Source: an uncultured Oscillospiraceae bacterium (GTDB taxonomy: Bacteria > Bacillota > Clostridia > Oscillospirales > Oscillospiraceae). Taken from it: a stretch of 35,548 nucleotides of DNA. How positions within the stretch are numbered: the first letter of the stretch is position 1; each line of letters opens with the position of its first letter. Location: the NCBI GenBank assembly GCA_905236305.1, contig CAJOPB010000226.1, positions 1-35,548 of the forward strand, in the 5' to 3' direction. The notes beneath the pieces were generated by a model. It saw only the letters and a program-made list of their open reading frames with translations, was not told the origin of the DNA and did no database searches. Both the position numbers and the translations under genes were made by a program. Below, one piece after another: positions 34,576-35,548 of this stretch.

Positions 34576-34609
34576 CTTTTGTGAAAAACAGGCTGCGGCT
34601 TTCCCTGCT

Positions 34610-35368
34610 TCATCTTAAAAACCCAATATATTCGTTAAATGCGTTGAAAAGCATATCACCGGAACAGACTGCCAGAATCATATCAGAAGCTCCGATGCAC
34701 TCAAACCGAAATATATCCGATGCCCTGGTCAGAACCAACACAGGGATCACCTCATAGTCCGGACCAAATACGATTTCCAGGTAAGGACAGTACTTCGCAG
34801 CCTGAATAACCTCCTCCGGTTCTATGACGTCCTTCATCTTGAATTCCAGGGAAAACACTCTGTTCTCCGTAACGACCAGCACATCCGCGTAGATCCTTAC
34901 CGTTCTGGCGCGCTTCAGGCGGAACTCGAAGGCGATCTCCCAATCCAGGCAGGCGTCCCCCAGCATTGTTTCCAGATCCTGAAACAGCCGTATCATCTGC
35001 TCCCTGCAGTCCCGGAAAGAATGAAGTAGGCCGCGGGTATCATTCAGGCTCCTCCCGATATTGACGCAGCCCTCCATAAGCTGCCGCATCCATTCGTCTT
35101 CTGCCAGATCCAGAAAATCTCTGACCAGACTGTAATACCCGGAAAATTCCCGCAATCCGCCGTGAGGGCGCGTCTGCCGGACAATACCGTGCCAGAAATA
35201 ATCTCTGTCCTGCCAGCAAAGCTCCCGCAGCAGCGGTGAGGAATAGATGGCCTGATTAACGGTTTTACGATCATAGGGCAGCTGCTTTGCAATATCCCTG
35301 GCCTTGAGCCCATCGTTTCTGCAAATCACCGCACAAACAGCCCGCTCGATTTCATCACTCTTGTTCAT
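34610..35368 (-). CDS. HTH-domain protein with PD-(D/E)XK nuclease-like C-terminal domain
   Basis: 252 aa; N-term AVICRNDGLKARDIAKQLPYDRKTVNQAIYSS; C-term IYADVLVVTENRVFSLEFKMKDVIEPEEVIQAAKYCPYL (D...ExK...QxxxY). Confidence 0.6.
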   Translation of the reverse strand: MNKSDEIERAVCAVICRNDGLKARDIAKQLPYDRKTVNQAIYSSPLLRELCWQDRDYFWHGIVRQTRPHGGLREFSGYYSLVRDFLDLAEDEWMRQLMEGCVNIGRSLNDTRGLLHSFRDCREQMIRLFQDLETMLGDACLDWEIAFEFRLKRARTVRIYADVLVVTENRVFSLEFKMKDVIEPEEVIQAAKYCPYLEIVFGPDYEVIPVLVLTRASDIFRFECIGASDMILAVCSGDMLFNAFNEYIGFLR

Positions 35369-35548
35369 ACTCTCCTGTCAATTAAGCCGCCCGCCAGCGG
35401 AGGCTTTGCCTGTTTCCGGAAGTGTGTCAGCGGAATTGCGCCGGTCAGGGCCGCAACCTTCCTTAAGGAAACGCTGAACAAATCCCCGCGCACGTCTTGG
35501 CGGGAAATTCAGCGCCACTCTGCGTTGCAAAATCTTGAAATCCGACAG

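Noticed and set aside
35370-35548. Right edge sequence CTTAAGGAAACGCTGAACAAATC..., possibly an IS end
   Set aside because: Resembles transposon-end-like sequence only vaguely and is cut by the window; no inverted partner visible.
1-35548. CRISPR arrays, rRNA or tRNA genes, prophage modules
   Set aside because: No regularly spaced direct repeats, no rRNA signatures, no convincing tRNA fold and no phage structural genes seen.

Overview
The window is GC-rich and looks like a chromosomal segment of an anaerobic, spore-forming Firmicute, probably a gut Oscillospiraceae-type Clostridium (inference from gene content). From left to right it contains: (i) the end of a flavoprotein gene plus a soluble Fe-S/GltD-like and NuoF-like electron-transfer module with a flavodoxin-fold protein; (ii) a minus-strand operon led by a T-box leader that looks leucine-specific, encoding a LeuA-like protein missing its metal ligands, a TIM-barrel/acyl-CoA-ligase fusion, a branched-chain aminotransferase and a pyruvate:ferredoxin-type oxidoreductase; (iii) cysK and spoIIP; (iv) a CBS-domain gene; (v) a corrinoid methyl-transfer cluster (homocysteine methyltransferase-like, DUF2284, RACo/RamA-like activator, corrinoid protein); (vi) a cobalamin-riboswitch operon with a BtuFCD-like ABC transporter, a two-repeat lipoprotein and a tandem-duplicated CbiK-like lipoprotein; (vii) two paralogous ECF sigma/membrane-protein pairs, an XRE regulator and a damaged LytTR gene; (viii) a MITE-like element with terminal inverted repeats and a candidate 6-bp target duplication; (ix) an HTH/PD-(D/E)XK-like protein. 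The best candidates for something undescribed are the T-box operon, the tandem CbiK lipoprotein with its companion lipoprotein, and the corrinoid cluster that lacks an obvious methyl-donor enzyme. Assignments come from reading the sequence and recalled motifs; no database search was run.
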